Source: an uncultured Collinsella sp. | GTDB lineage: Bacteria > Actinomycetota > Coriobacteriia > Coriobacteriales > Coriobacteriaceae | Assembly (NCBI GenBank): GCA_900757185.1 | Contig: CAAEMX010000005.1 | Coordinates: 1 to 45,057 of the forward strand | Direction of reading: 5' to 3' | DNA: 45,057 nt | Shown here: piece by piece, positions 37,090 to 45,057 of the stretch | How positions within the stretch are numbered: the first letter of the stretch is position 1 | Layout of the letters: every line of letters begins with the position of its first letter | Notes under the pieces: generated by a model | The model's input: only the letters and a program-made list of their open reading frames with translations | Database searches by the model: none | Told to the model about the DNA's origin: nothing | Translations under genes and position numbers: made by a program

Positions 37090-37449
37090 GAATATGCAGC
37101 TACAACCTCATGACCTCCACATATGTCCATGCTCACACGGCACTTCATGCGCATTCCAACCAAATGCTGACCAAATGCTTGACGGATCTGTGTTCAAGAT
37201 ACGGTGCCGTGGGGACAAGCTGAGCCAAGCCGCAGGTCAGCGGGCGCATGGTTGCGGTCGCGAAATGCATACCGGTGGTTCATAACATCGCTCAAAGATT
37301 TTTAAATTCATTGCCAAGTCGCTTATGAATACCCCTTTTGAACAATTGAGTTGATCAACCGCGCTGGTCGGATGCCGTTTTTTGGCACCTCAAACCCCAC
37401 TGCAGCACCAAGCGCGGCAAGGCGTTTTAAAAAATGCCAACTTTTCTGT
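37090..37449. other. Gene-free spacer between the rpsF promoter and the tRNA-Ser promoter
   Basis: 360 bases with stops in all useful frames. It shows ACCAAATGCT in a direct repeat near 37157-37178 and an AT-rich end. I searched by eye for SRP RNA, 6S, tmRNA and RNase P signatures and saw none. Confidence 0.4.
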
Positions 37450-37477
37450 TTGCACTTTGCGATTCCTCGTGTATACT
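37450..37477 (+). promoter_or_regulatory. Promoter of the tRNA-Ser genes
   Basis: TTGCAC (37450-37455) and TATACT (37472-37477) are 16 bases apart, 16 bases before the first tRNA. Confidence 0.7.
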
Positions 37478-37493
37478 GACTTTCGCATTTAAC

Positions 37494-37584
37494 GGAGAGT
37501 TGTCCGAGTGGCCGAAGGAGCACGATTGGAAATCGTGTAGGCGTCAAAAGCGTCTCCAGGGTTCAAATCCCTGACTCTCCGCCA
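37494..37584 (+). tRNA. tRNA-Ser (anticodon GGA)
   Basis: 91 nt including an encoded CCA. Acceptor GGAGAGT pairs with ACTCTCC. The anticodon arm ACGAT-TTGGAAA-ATCGT gives GGA. The long variable arm is typical of serine tRNA, and the T-loop is GTTCAAATC. Confidence 0.96.
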
Positions 37585-37591
37585 GTTAATT

Positions 37592-37624
37592 CCAAAGCAG
37601 GCCTTCGAGCCTGCTTTGTTTTTA
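37592..37624 (+). terminator. Terminator between the two tRNA-Ser genes
   Basis: A 9-bp stem AAAGCAGGC / GCCTGCTTT with CTTCGA loop, followed by GTTTTTA. Some transcription must pass it or restart, because no second promoter is obvious in the short gap before the next tRNA. Confidence 0.8.
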
Positions 37625-37632
37625 CCCCACGC

Positions 37633-37723
37633 GGAGGGGTGGCAGAGTGGTTGAATGCGGCGGTCTCGAAAACCGTTTGGCCTGTATAAGGTCACGAGGG
37701 TTCGAATCCCTCCTCCTCCGCCA
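37633..37723 (+). tRNA. tRNA-Ser (anticodon CGA)
   Basis: 91 nt including an encoded CCA. Acceptor GGAGGGG pairs with CTCCTCC with one wobble. The anticodon loop CTCGAAA gives CGA. It has a long variable arm of the serine type. Confidence 0.95.
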
Positions 37724-37734
37724 TTTTGGTTGAG

Positions 37735-37763
37735 AAAGCTCCCAACAACGGGAGCTTTTTTGT
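37735..37763 (+). terminator. Terminator after the second tRNA-Ser
   Basis: A 9-bp stem AAAGCTCCC / GGGAGCTTT with a 6-base loop and a TTTTTTGTT tail. Confidence 0.85.
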
Positions 37764-37799
37764 TATCGAAATACGTCTCGATCCCGCCCTTCCCTCAAA

Positions 37800-37876
37800 A
37801 ACATGTACGTCACCCTCCAAAACCGACATTTTTCGACATCTTTGAAGGCTGACGTACACGTTTGGATTGAGCTCAC
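37800..37876. repeat. 77-bp inverted repeat, left copy, flanking the nuclease-like gene
   Basis: Reverse complement of 38987-39063 at 73 of 77 positions. Each copy holds an internal near-perfect 22-bp hairpin (AACATGTACGTCACCCTCC arm). It ends 10 bases before the stop of the enclosed gene. Confidence 0.85.
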
Positions 37877-37886
37877 GGGAGTGGCA

Positions 37887-38894
37887 CTATTCGGAAGGTG
37901 CCTCCTCGTCTCGCATGCTTTTCCAGTTGCGGATAAGTGCCTTGCGTAGTTCGTTTTGTTTTCTCTGGTAACCGGTGTCGGTACAGCGAGGCATGCCGAG
38001 CGCTTCGCGAATGTTGTTCATGGCGCGGTGAAAGGCGAGCTGGCTGCCGAACTGAGCCGAAGTGAGCGTAACGATTCGATATCCCATTTGGGAGAGAACG
38101 GCCTCTCGCTCCGCATCTGCTCCCTTGCGCTCGAGCTCATCGTGAAAACCGCCCTTATATTCGATACCGAGCTCCCTGCGCTTATAGGTCAAGAGCGCAT
38201 CGATTTTGAGTGTTCGAGCTTTGGCGCAATGCCAGAGACGTTGAGGGATCTCGAGCGGTTTGTTGAGTTCGATACCTCGAATGCCAACGCCGCCTTCGCT
38301 TGTTGGGAGCGAGAGGGCGATTGCCGAAGCGGTCTCCATAGGCGAGGCCGAGTGATCGTAGATGTGCCTGAGCGCGAGCCGTGCACGTGTGGCACCGGGT
38401 TTGCCGGGGTGCCGATCGAGCAGTTCGGTTATTTCATCCTTGGAGGTGGTGGCTGGTTGCTCGGTATAAGGGTCGGCGGGATTGAGCCTCATGCGATAAT
38501 CGCCGCAAACTTCATAGCCATATTCGAGATATTCGATCCTATCCATCCACTCGGCAGCGAGCACGAAGGTGAAGGCTTCGTCGGTGATGAAGATTCCGGG
38601 CGTCAACTCGTTAATATGCTCGTAGGGAAGATTTTGTCCAAGAATGTGGCAAACGACGCCTTTGGTACGAATTCGCTCAAATTCGAATACAACCGCGATA
38701 TCGATAGTCTTAAGCATATCGGACGGAATGCCGCAGTCGGTAAGGGCCTGTTGTATGCGCGCAACACGTTGCTGGGTGGAGATGCCTTGTGCGCCTATCT
38801 GGTAGTCGTGCCGCGCAAGAGACTGAACCAAATTCTGGGGTGCATGATGGACAAGCCATGCGGTTTTATGCGAAATGAGAACAGGGGTATCCAT
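37887..38894 (-). CDS. DUF559-like protein with PD-(D/E)XK nuclease-type C-terminus
   Basis: 335-residue protein. The N-terminus (VLISHKTAWLVHHA) and the middle (TRARLALRHIYDHSASPMETASAIAL, about 169-194) resemble Coriobacteriia DUF559-type proteins. The C-terminal domain has KIDALL (Asp232) and GIEYKG (Glu245, Lys247), a D...ExK pattern of PD-(D/E)XK nucleases, then GYRIVTLTSAQF. The target and role are unknown; restriction, repair, toxin-like and domesticated-nuclease roles are all possible. It is enclosed by 77-bp inverted repeats, suggesting a mobile or invertible cassette. Start at 38894; no operon partner. Confidence 0.75.
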   Translation of the reverse strand: MDTPVLISHKTAWLVHHAPQNLVQSLARHDYQIGAQGISTQQRVARIQQALTDCGIPSDMLKTIDIAVVFEFERIRTKGVVCHILGQNLPYEHINELTPGIFITDEAFTFVLAAEWMDRIEYLEYGYEVCGDYRMRLNPADPYTEQPATTSKDEITELLDRHPGKPGATRARLALRHIYDHSASPMETASAIALSLPTSEGGVGIRGIELNKPLEIPQRLWHCAKARTLKIDALLTYKRRELGIEYKGGFHDELERKGADAEREAVLSQMGYRIVTLTSAQFGSQLAFHRAMNNIREALGMPRCTDTGYQRKQNELRKALIRNWKSMRDEEAPSE

Positions 38895-38986
38895 TGAGGG
38901 CCTCTCGCTCTGAGCCGGTATCCAACTCTTATGTCCGTTGAAGTGGGGAAATATACCGGATGTGAGTAAATCAACTCACTCATGCT

Positions 38987-39063
38987 GTGAGCTCAATCCA
39001 AACATGTACGTCAGCCTCCAAAGATGTCGGAAAATGTCGTTTTTGGAGGGTGACGTACATGTT
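38987..39063. repeat. 77-bp inverted repeat, right copy
   Basis: Pairs with 37800-37876. It starts GTGAGCTCAATCC and ends ACGTACATGTT. It lies in the 304-base gap 38895-39198 between the nuclease-like gene and the TRIC gene, which holds nothing else that I recognise apart from their upstream regions. Confidence 0.85.
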
Positions 39064-39198
39064 CTGGACCCCTGGCATTCCAGCAACGCCACGCCCCCAC
39101 CCGGTCCCGACCGTTTACCGAGCAATAGGGTCGCCACGCCCGCCAACCATGTACTATGTACGGGCATTGTCTAAACCCACGATCCAAAGGACCCCATC

Positions 39199-39888
39199 TT
39201 GCCCGTCGTCGCCGCTATGACCGTTACCTCACACGCCACGGATGCCATGGTCGCCATCCCGTTTTGGCTCGAAATGTTCGCCGTCGTCGCGGCTTCAATC
39301 TCGGGCGTGTTGGTCGCGCGCGAGCACAAACTCGACCTGGTGGGTGCAGTTGCGCTCGCCGTGGTCTGTGGCTTGGGCGGCGGTCTTTTACGCGACATGA
39401 CGCTGCAGGTGGGCAACGTCTACATCCTCAACCAGCCAATGGCGCTGCCGCTTTCCATTGCCACGGCAGCCATCATCTATATTTTCCCGGCAATCGTCGA
39501 CAAGCCCGAAAAACTCATTCCCCTGCTCGACATCATCTCGGTCGGCATCTACGCCGCCACTGGAGCAGACAAGGCGCTGGTCTACGGCTTTGCGCCGGCG
39601 GTGTGCATCATGATGGGCTTTTTCACCGCGGTGGGCGGTGGCATGTTGCGCGACGGCTTTATGGGCGTGGTTCCGGGCATTTTCCAACGTACTAACTTTT
39701 ATGCCATCGCCGCCATCGCCGGATCGACAAGCTATGTGTGTCTCGTTATGAGCGGCATCATGAGCAATGTCGCCGCGCTGGTCGTATGCGTTGTCGTGAC
39801 CATGGGTCTGCGCTGGCTCTCGCTGCGCTTTGACATCAAAAGCCCCACCGAAGAGGACATCGCGCGCTTTTTGCACCGCAAAAAGTAG
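39199..39888 (+). CDS. TRIC/UPF0126 family cation channel-like membrane protein
   Basis: 229-residue membrane protein of the TRIC (YadS, UPF0126) family, made of two similar three-helix bundles plus a seventh helix. The duplicated glycine motifs GGGLLRDMTL and GGGMLRDGFMG are both visible. Bacterial members form potassium-permeable trimeric channels, though some may carry amino acids. The start is probably the TTG at 39199 with AAAGGA 7 bases upstream; ATG at 39217 lacks a site. Confidence 0.9.
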   Translation: MPVVAAMTVTSHATDAMVAIPFWLEMFAVVAASISGVLVAREHKLDLVGAVALAVVCGLGGGLLRDMTLQVGNVYILNQPMALPLSIATAAIIYIFPAIVDKPEKLIPLLDIISVGIYAATGADKALVYGFAPAVCIMMGFFTAVGGGMLRDGFMGVVPGIFQRTNFYAIAAIAGSTSYVCLVMSGIMSNVAALVVCVVVTMGLRWLSLRFDIKSPTEEDIARFLHRKK

Positions 39889-39957
39889 ATTGCGCGGGCT
39901 CATCCTTCGAAATACAACCGAGAGGTTCTTTTAGAGCGCCCACGCGTTGGGTACCCT

Positions 39958-39982
39958 GTTAGATGCATATCGAGCATCTAAC
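39958..39982. promoter_or_regulatory. 9-bp palindrome just upstream of the beta-helix protein gene
   Basis: GTTAGATGC-7 bases-GCATCTAAC ends 3 bases before GAAGGATT, the ribosome site. It could be an operator or an RNA hairpin that affects initiation. Confidence 0.45.
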
Positions 39983-39994
39983 GAAGGATTCACT

Positions 39995-41140
39995 ATGCCC
40001 CGCAATCAATTCCCGTCGACCCAGCGCTGTAAAGCGTGGGGCCGCATCACCATCCTATTCGCACTCATCGCGCTGGCGATCACCGCGCTTCCCACGGCGT
40101 CGTTCGCCGGCACAGACACCGCAGGCAACGTACTTGCGACCGACAATGACGCCAATTCGTCCGGCGTCGAAGGTGACCTGTACTGGGCAGGTCAGGCCCT
40201 CAACTTGGACGATGCGTCCATCGGCCGCGACATAATTGCAGCAGGCGAGAGCCTCTCCATCCGCGACTGCACGGTGGGCGGCGCCGTCCGCTTGGCGGCG
40301 CGCACCATCGACATTGCCAAGACTACGGTTGATGGCAGCGTGACCGTTGCCGGCCAGCATGTCGTGCTCAATTCCGACAGCACCGCCAACTGTTTCTATG
40401 CGATAGGCGAGACGGTTGCCCTGCGCGGCTCTACCAAGTCGGCAGCGCTTGCGGGCGATACGGTGACTATCGATGGCACCGTCGAGGGCGATGTCGAGGT
40501 TTGGGCCGATAAGCTCATCCTGGGCAAGAACGCCCACATCACCGGCACCGTGAACGCGCACGTCTCCGAGGACCCCGAGCGCGCCGCGGGAGCCGAGGTC
40601 GGTGCGCTCAAGATCGACCGCACCGAGAACGAAGATACTTCCACCGTTAACGATGTCATCGGCGGTATCGTCGCCGCGGCGCTTTCCACCTGCTTTGTCG
40701 CCCTACTGCTCGAACTCGTCTTTCCGCGCGCAACCGCCAGCGCCGCCGGCATGCTCCACCAGCGCCCCATGCCCCTGTGGGTGAGCGGTCTTCTGGGCAC
40801 GATTGCTATCGTCCCCGCCGTCCTACTGCTAATTATCTCTATCGCTGGTCTGTCGCTTGCCGGAGCCCTCATGTGCGGTGTTATTGGCATCGCGTTGGTG
40901 TCGAGCGCCTTTGCGGGGTGCGCGATCGCCCGCATGGTCGGACACAACCAGAACCGCTACGCCATGGCAGCCGCGGGCGGCGTGGCCGCGGGCGCGCTTA
41001 CGGCAATCCCCCTCGTAGGCGATTTCATCAGCGGCGTGGCCTTTGTCTTCACGCTCGGCTATGTTATCCAGATCATCTGGCGCAACGCTCACCTCAAGTC
41101 GCAACAGCCGGCTAATACGCCGGAACTCCCCACCGCCTAG
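39995..41140 (+). CDS. Secreted beta-helix (polymer-forming-like) domain plus membrane domain protein
   Basis: 381-residue protein of unknown function. Signal peptide or first helix at about 16-38 (ILFALIALAITALPTASFA). Residues 58-190 are short repeats such as GRDIIAAGESLSI, GAVRLAARTIDI and GSVTVAGQHVVL, the pattern of bactofilin-like right-handed beta-helices but on the outside of the cell. Four or so transmembrane helices follow (about 221-370), with AGALTAIPLVGDFISG near the end. Similar proteins are called polymer-forming or DUF8173-type. The ATG at 39995 has GAAGGATT upstream; a TTG at 39947 was rejected. Confidence 0.78.
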   Translation: MPRNQFPSTQRCKAWGRITILFALIALAITALPTASFAGTDTAGNVLATDNDANSSGVEGDLYWAGQALNLDDASIGRDIIAAGESLSIRDCTVGGAVRLAARTIDIAKTTVDGSVTVAGQHVVLNSDSTANCFYAIGETVALRGSTKSAALAGDTVTIDGTVEGDVEVWADKLILGKNAHITGTVNAHVSEDPERAAGAEVGALKIDRTENEDTSTVNDVIGGIVAAALSTCFVALLLELVFPRATASAAGMLHQRPMPLWVSGLLGTIAIVPAVLLLIISIAGLSLAGALMCGVIGIALVSSAFAGCAIARMVGHNQNRYAMAAAGGVAAGALTAIPLVGDFISGVAFVFTLGYVIQIIWRNAHLKSQQPANTPELPTA

Positions 41141-41146
41141 CCGCCA

Positions 41147-41181
41147 ACCACCACAAAGGGGACAGGCACCTTTGTGGTGGT
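41147..41181. repeat. REP-like hairpin E5, same as E1 inverted
   Basis: Stem ACCACCACAAA / TTTGTGGTGGT (11 bp) with a 13-nt loop GGGGACAGGCACC. The 35-base core is the exact reverse complement of the core of E1 (103-137). It begins 6 bases after the stop at 41140. Confidence 0.8.
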
Positions 41182-41207
41182 GCAAGCGAACCTGTCCCCC
41201 TTGCACC
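41179..41207. repeat. REP-like hairpin E6, overlapping E5
   Basis: Stem GGTGCAAG / CTTGCACC (8 bp) with a 13-nt loop CGAACCTGTCCCC. It shares three bases with E5, so two family members sit head to tail. Confidence 0.75.
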
Positions 41208-41244
41208 AAAAAGGGCGCCGACCATCGCGGTCGACGCCCTTTCT
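41206..41244 (-). terminator. Terminator of typA
   Basis: On the minus strand the stem AAAGGGCGTCGACC / GGTCGGCGCCCTTT (wobble allowed) is followed by TTGGTGC after a T-run. It lies 26 bases past the typA stop and partly touches E6. Confidence 0.8.
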
Positions 41245-41269
41245 TGTTAGTCGCTATAAAGCCCAGCGC

Positions 41270-43108
<1,839 letters not shown>

Positions 43109-43225
43109 GTAGTTCCCCTATCTTCTATCCATATACAAACGGCACGCGTATGCGACCCGCCCAGCAACACAACGCTCAGCGGGAATATTGAGCCTTTTAC
43201 CGAAAACTCGTTTATTTTAGCGATT

Positions 43226-43675
43226 TTAGATAAGAGGGGTTTCCTCACCTGCAGGTTCAGGGTCGCTCCACATAAAACCATCGCCGGCACCCATGCCCTC
43301 ATACAGCACGTATGCCGAAAAACCACTCTCGAGCGTGGTTTCGAAGAAGCTCACGAGCAGAGCATCGTGATAGCCGCCATCAATCTCAACGCAGCCGGTG
43401 TAGCCGATGGCATAGCGGGCGATACGGCCCAGGCCCTCGTCCTTAAGACCCATCTTGTGCTCGGAGATAAAGTTGGTAGCCGCCTCGAGGCACGCCTCTT
43501 CGCCATCCTCATCGAGCGCCGCCAGATAACGGTTGGAAGCGGCATCCTCAATTGCCACGACCACGCCAGGGTTTTCACCGGCGGCCAGGTCGTCCAAGAA
43601 CGCACCGATCAGGTCACACACCATGGCGTCGAGCTCGGCGGAGACGTTACCGGCGTCCTGCATATCCTGTGCCAT
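43226..43675 (-). CDS. Small acidic cytosolic protein of unknown function
   Basis: 149-residue protein that I do not recognise. It is strongly acidic, without a signal peptide or membrane helix. Visible features are VVVAIEDAASNRYLAAL, a conserved-looking RYAIGYTGCVEIDGGYHDALLVSFF block and an acidic tail. The start has GGAAGG upstream. It lies between typA and the small membrane protein gene on the same strand; the gap to typA (117 bases) likely holds the typA promoter. Confidence 0.75.
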   Translation of the reverse strand: MAQDMQDAGNVSAELDAMVCDLIGAFLDDLAAGENPGVVVAIEDAASNRYLAALDEDGEEACLEAATNFISEHKMGLKDEGLGRIARYAIGYTGCVEIDGGYHDALLVSFFETTLESGFSAYVLYEGMGAGDGFMWSDPEPAGEETPLI

Positions 43676-43705
43676 CTTTAGACCTTCCCATCGAGTCTGG
43701 CGTCG

Positions 43706-44095
43706 TTACAGTTCTTGCGCCTCGGCGGCGATCTTGGCGGCAGCGTCGCGGGCGCGCATCATATCCATCGCGCGCTTGTCGAGCACCTTGATCTGACTGG
43801 TCAGCATTACCGCATCGACCACGCCCCAGATCACGAGGCCCGTAGAGATCGAAAACCCAAGCGCACCAACTGTACCACGAAGGCGCGAGCAGATTGCCGC
43901 GACAAGGGCGGAGATGACAACCATCTTGATAAACGAGCCGCGGCGTTCGCGAAGCGTGCGGGCCTGCGTCACATAGGCAATGCGAGCCGCCTCAGAAGCC
44001 TCCGAGCGCATCTGGGCCTCGCGGGCGATCGCAGCCGCCTCGGCCGACATACCGCCGGCCATCAGCGAACACTCCGCATCCTGGCCGCCCCGCAT
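43706..44095 (-). CDS. Small membrane protein of unknown function
   Basis: Up to 129 residues. A helical charged N-terminus (Ala/Glu/Arg-rich) precedes two likely transmembrane helices (about 57-75 and 80-100 in the long form), then a charged tail. The start is uncertain: ATG at 44095 abuts the upstream stop without a clear ribosome site, while ATG at 44062 has GGAG 9 bases upstream. It is 30 bases from the next gene and 1 base from the DUF151 gene stop, so it is probably in one operon with both. Confidence 0.7.
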   Translation of the reverse strand: MRGGQDAECSLMAGGMSAEAAAIAREAQMRSEASEAARIAYVTQARTLRERRGSFIKMVVISALVAAICSRLRGTVGALGFSISTGLVIWGVVDAVMLTSQIKVLDKRAMDMMRARDAAAKIAAEAQEL

Positions 44096-44596
44096 TTAGA
44101 AATCATCGGGGGAGAGCGTATGGACGAACTCGTCGAACTTCTCGAACTCCTGCTCGTCGTCGACTTCCTCGGCGTGGGTAGAAACAGTGCCCAGGCGATT
44201 CATGATGTCGTCCTCCACAAACATGGGGGCATTGCTGCGCACGGCAAGAGCAATGGCATCACTGGGACGGGCGTCGATCTTGCACTCGTCACCATCGGCC
44301 AGTACGACGATCGTCGCGTAGAACACCGGCGGCTCGGCGCGAACGATCTCGATGCGCTCGAGCTTGGCGCCCAGGGCGCCAACAGTATCGAGCAACAGGT
44401 CATGGGTAATCGGGCGCTCGGCTCGGCCGCTATCGATGCCACGGCTGATTGCCGCAGCCTCAAACGAACCAGTCTGAATGGAAAGGGAACGCAGCGGCGC
44501 GGGCGAGTCCGATTTGCTGCTGCGCTCACGAAGCACGATAAGCGATGGCACGGGACCGGCGGCCATGACGATGGTCTCTATGTCGACACGAACCAT
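44096..44596 (-). CDS. Bifunctional nuclease (DUF151) family protein
   Basis: 166-residue protein with the DUF151 bifunctional nuclease fold: VRVDIETIVM at the start, RPITHDLLLDTVGALGAKLERIEI and DARPSDAIALAVRSNAPMFVED in the middle. Plant relatives show DNase and RNase activity; the bacterial role is unclear. The tail (about 135-166) is acidic. The ATG at 44596 has GGAGGTG upstream; a longer frame to 44626 was rejected. Confidence 0.92.
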   Translation of the reverse strand: MVRVDIETIVMAAGPVPSLIVLRERSSKSDSPAPLRSLSIQTGSFEAAAISRGIDSGRAERPITHDLLLDTVGALGAKLERIEIVRAEPPVFYATIVVLADGDECKIDARPSDAIALAVRSNAPMFVEDDIMNRLGTVSTHAEEVDDEQEFEKFDEFVHTLSPDDF

Positions 44597-44710
44597 GGAA
44601 CACCTCCGGTACGTAGCGGTTAACACGCGGCAGCCCGCCGCATTGAATAGCTATACTACCCAATCTTTCGCACAGCACACAAAACCAAAATGAGATTTAT
44701 CGCAGACAAG

Positions 44711-44740
44711 AAAAAAGCCCCGAGGCAACGCCCCAGGGCT
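44711..44740 (-). terminator. Terminator of the tRNA-Ile/Ala/Ile cluster
   Basis: An 11-bp stem with wobbles (AGCCCTGGGGC / GCCTCGGGGCT) is followed on the minus strand by TTTTTTCTTG. It lies 15 bases past the last tRNA. Confidence 0.85.
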
Positions 44741-44754
44741 CTTCACAGTTTTGA

Positions 44755-44831
44755 TGGTGGACCTGACAAGATTCGAACTTGTGACCTCCCGGTTATCAGC
44801 CGGACGCTCTAACCAACTGAGCTACAGGTCC
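44755..44831 (-). tRNA. tRNA-Ile (anticodon GAT), copy 2
   Basis: 77 nt with encoded CCA. Acceptor GGACCTG / CAGGTCC, D-arm TAGCTCAGTTGG, anticodon loop CTGATAA and T-loop GTTCGAATC. Identical to the tRNA at 44979-45055. Confidence 0.97.
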
Positions 44832-44835
44832 ATCA

Positions 44836-44911
44836 TGGTGGAGGTTAGGGGGATCGAACCCCTGACCTCAGGCTTGCAAAGCCCGCGCTCTCCCAGCTGA
44901 GCTAAACCCCC
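44836..44911 (-). tRNA. tRNA-Ala (anticodon TGC)
   Basis: 76 nt with encoded CCA. Acceptor GGGGGTT / AACCTCC, anticodon loop TTTGCAA and T-loop GTTCGATCC. It lies 4 bases upstream of the second tRNA-Ile. Confidence 0.97.
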
Positions 44912-44922
44912 ACGGAGACAGT

Positions 44923-44967
44923 AATAAACACCCCAGCGGCGACTCGGCTCTCGCTGGGGTGTTTATT
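44923..44967. repeat. 16-bp perfect hairpin between tRNA-Ile and tRNA-Ala
   Basis: AATAAACACCCCAGCG (44923-44938) pairs with 44952-44967 across a 13-base loop. It could be a terminator for the upstream tRNA-Ile or a processing hairpin. The T-run after it on the minus strand is weak (GTTTATTAC). Confidence 0.7.
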
Positions 44968-44978
44968 GCGAAAGAAAG

Positions 44979-45055
44979 TGGTGGACCTGACAAGATTCGA
45001 ACTTGTGACCTCCCGGTTATCAGCCGGACGCTCTAACCAACTGAGCTACAGGTCC
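44979..45055 (-). tRNA. tRNA-Ile (anticodon GAT), copy 1
   Basis: 77 nt with encoded CCA, sequence-identical to 44755-44831. It lies two bases from the window edge, so the cluster may continue beyond it. Confidence 0.97.
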
Positions 45056-45057
45056 AT

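Noticed and set aside
37090..37449. Possible structured small RNA (SRP RNA, 6S, tmRNA or RNase P RNA)
   Set aside because: None of the conserved cores is visible by eye; a covariance-model search would settle it.

Overview
The window looks like chromosomal DNA from a gut Coriobacteriia species, most likely Collinsella (Actinomycetota). I infer this from the high G+C content, the gene families (CmpB-type membrane protein, a DUF559-like nuclease, a sortase B, a very large host-glycan-type glycosidase) and the general gene order. No database search was possible. Most genes lie on the minus strand. No rRNA, prophage, CRISPR array or complete insertion sequence is visible.

Layout. 1-87: tail of a plus-strand gene cut by the window edge. 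147-3848: polar amino acid ABC uptake operon (ATPase, Tat/lipoprotein binding protein, two permeases) ending in a cytidylate-kinase-like gene. 4217-7362: YqeY, a membrane-anchored parvulin, an orphan PTS EIIA and an RHH-antitoxin/PIN-toxin pair. 7506-11125: purine operon purF-purM-purN. 11412-14689: CmpB-family membrane protein (+), MoaE-like protein, class B sortase, purE. 14907-21320: a 2137-residue secreted, wall-anchored GH31 enzyme with many accessory modules. 21321-22238: a long gene-free stretch with a MITE-like element and strong hairpins. 22239-26994: carB and carA. 27203-33590: one-TM protein of unknown function, ABC exporter, Nudix hydrolase, purD, purA. 33684-36989: dnaB, then the rpsF-ssb-rpsR-rplI operon behind a clear promoter. 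37494-37723: two tRNA-Ser genes. 37800-39063: a PD-(D/E)XK-like gene enclosed by 77-bp inverted repeats. 39199-41140: TRIC-family protein and a beta-helix/membrane protein. 41270-44596: typA, two unknown genes and a DUF151 nuclease-like protein. 44755-45055: tRNA-Ile, tRNA-Ala, tRNA-Ile.

How the genes work together. The pur genes (F, M, N, E, D, A) supply IMP and AMP and sit in four separate blocks. carAB makes carbamoyl phosphate for pyrimidines and arginine. The ribosomal/SSB operon and dnaB are housekeeping. The GH31 enzyme and the nearby sortase point to a surface glycan-degrading machinery.

The least explained content is repetitive. There is a family of REP-like hairpins, each with a roughly 13-nt loop ending in CTGTCCCC (100-140, 3961-4033, 9415-9457, 41147-41207, degenerate 787-817). 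A 42-bp repeat is shared by 4171-4212 and 29968-30009, and a roughly 200-bp element with 28-bp terminal inverted repeats lies at 21777-21979. The inverted-repeat-flanked nuclease-like gene at 37800-39063 is the best candidate for an undescribed mobile or invertible unit.
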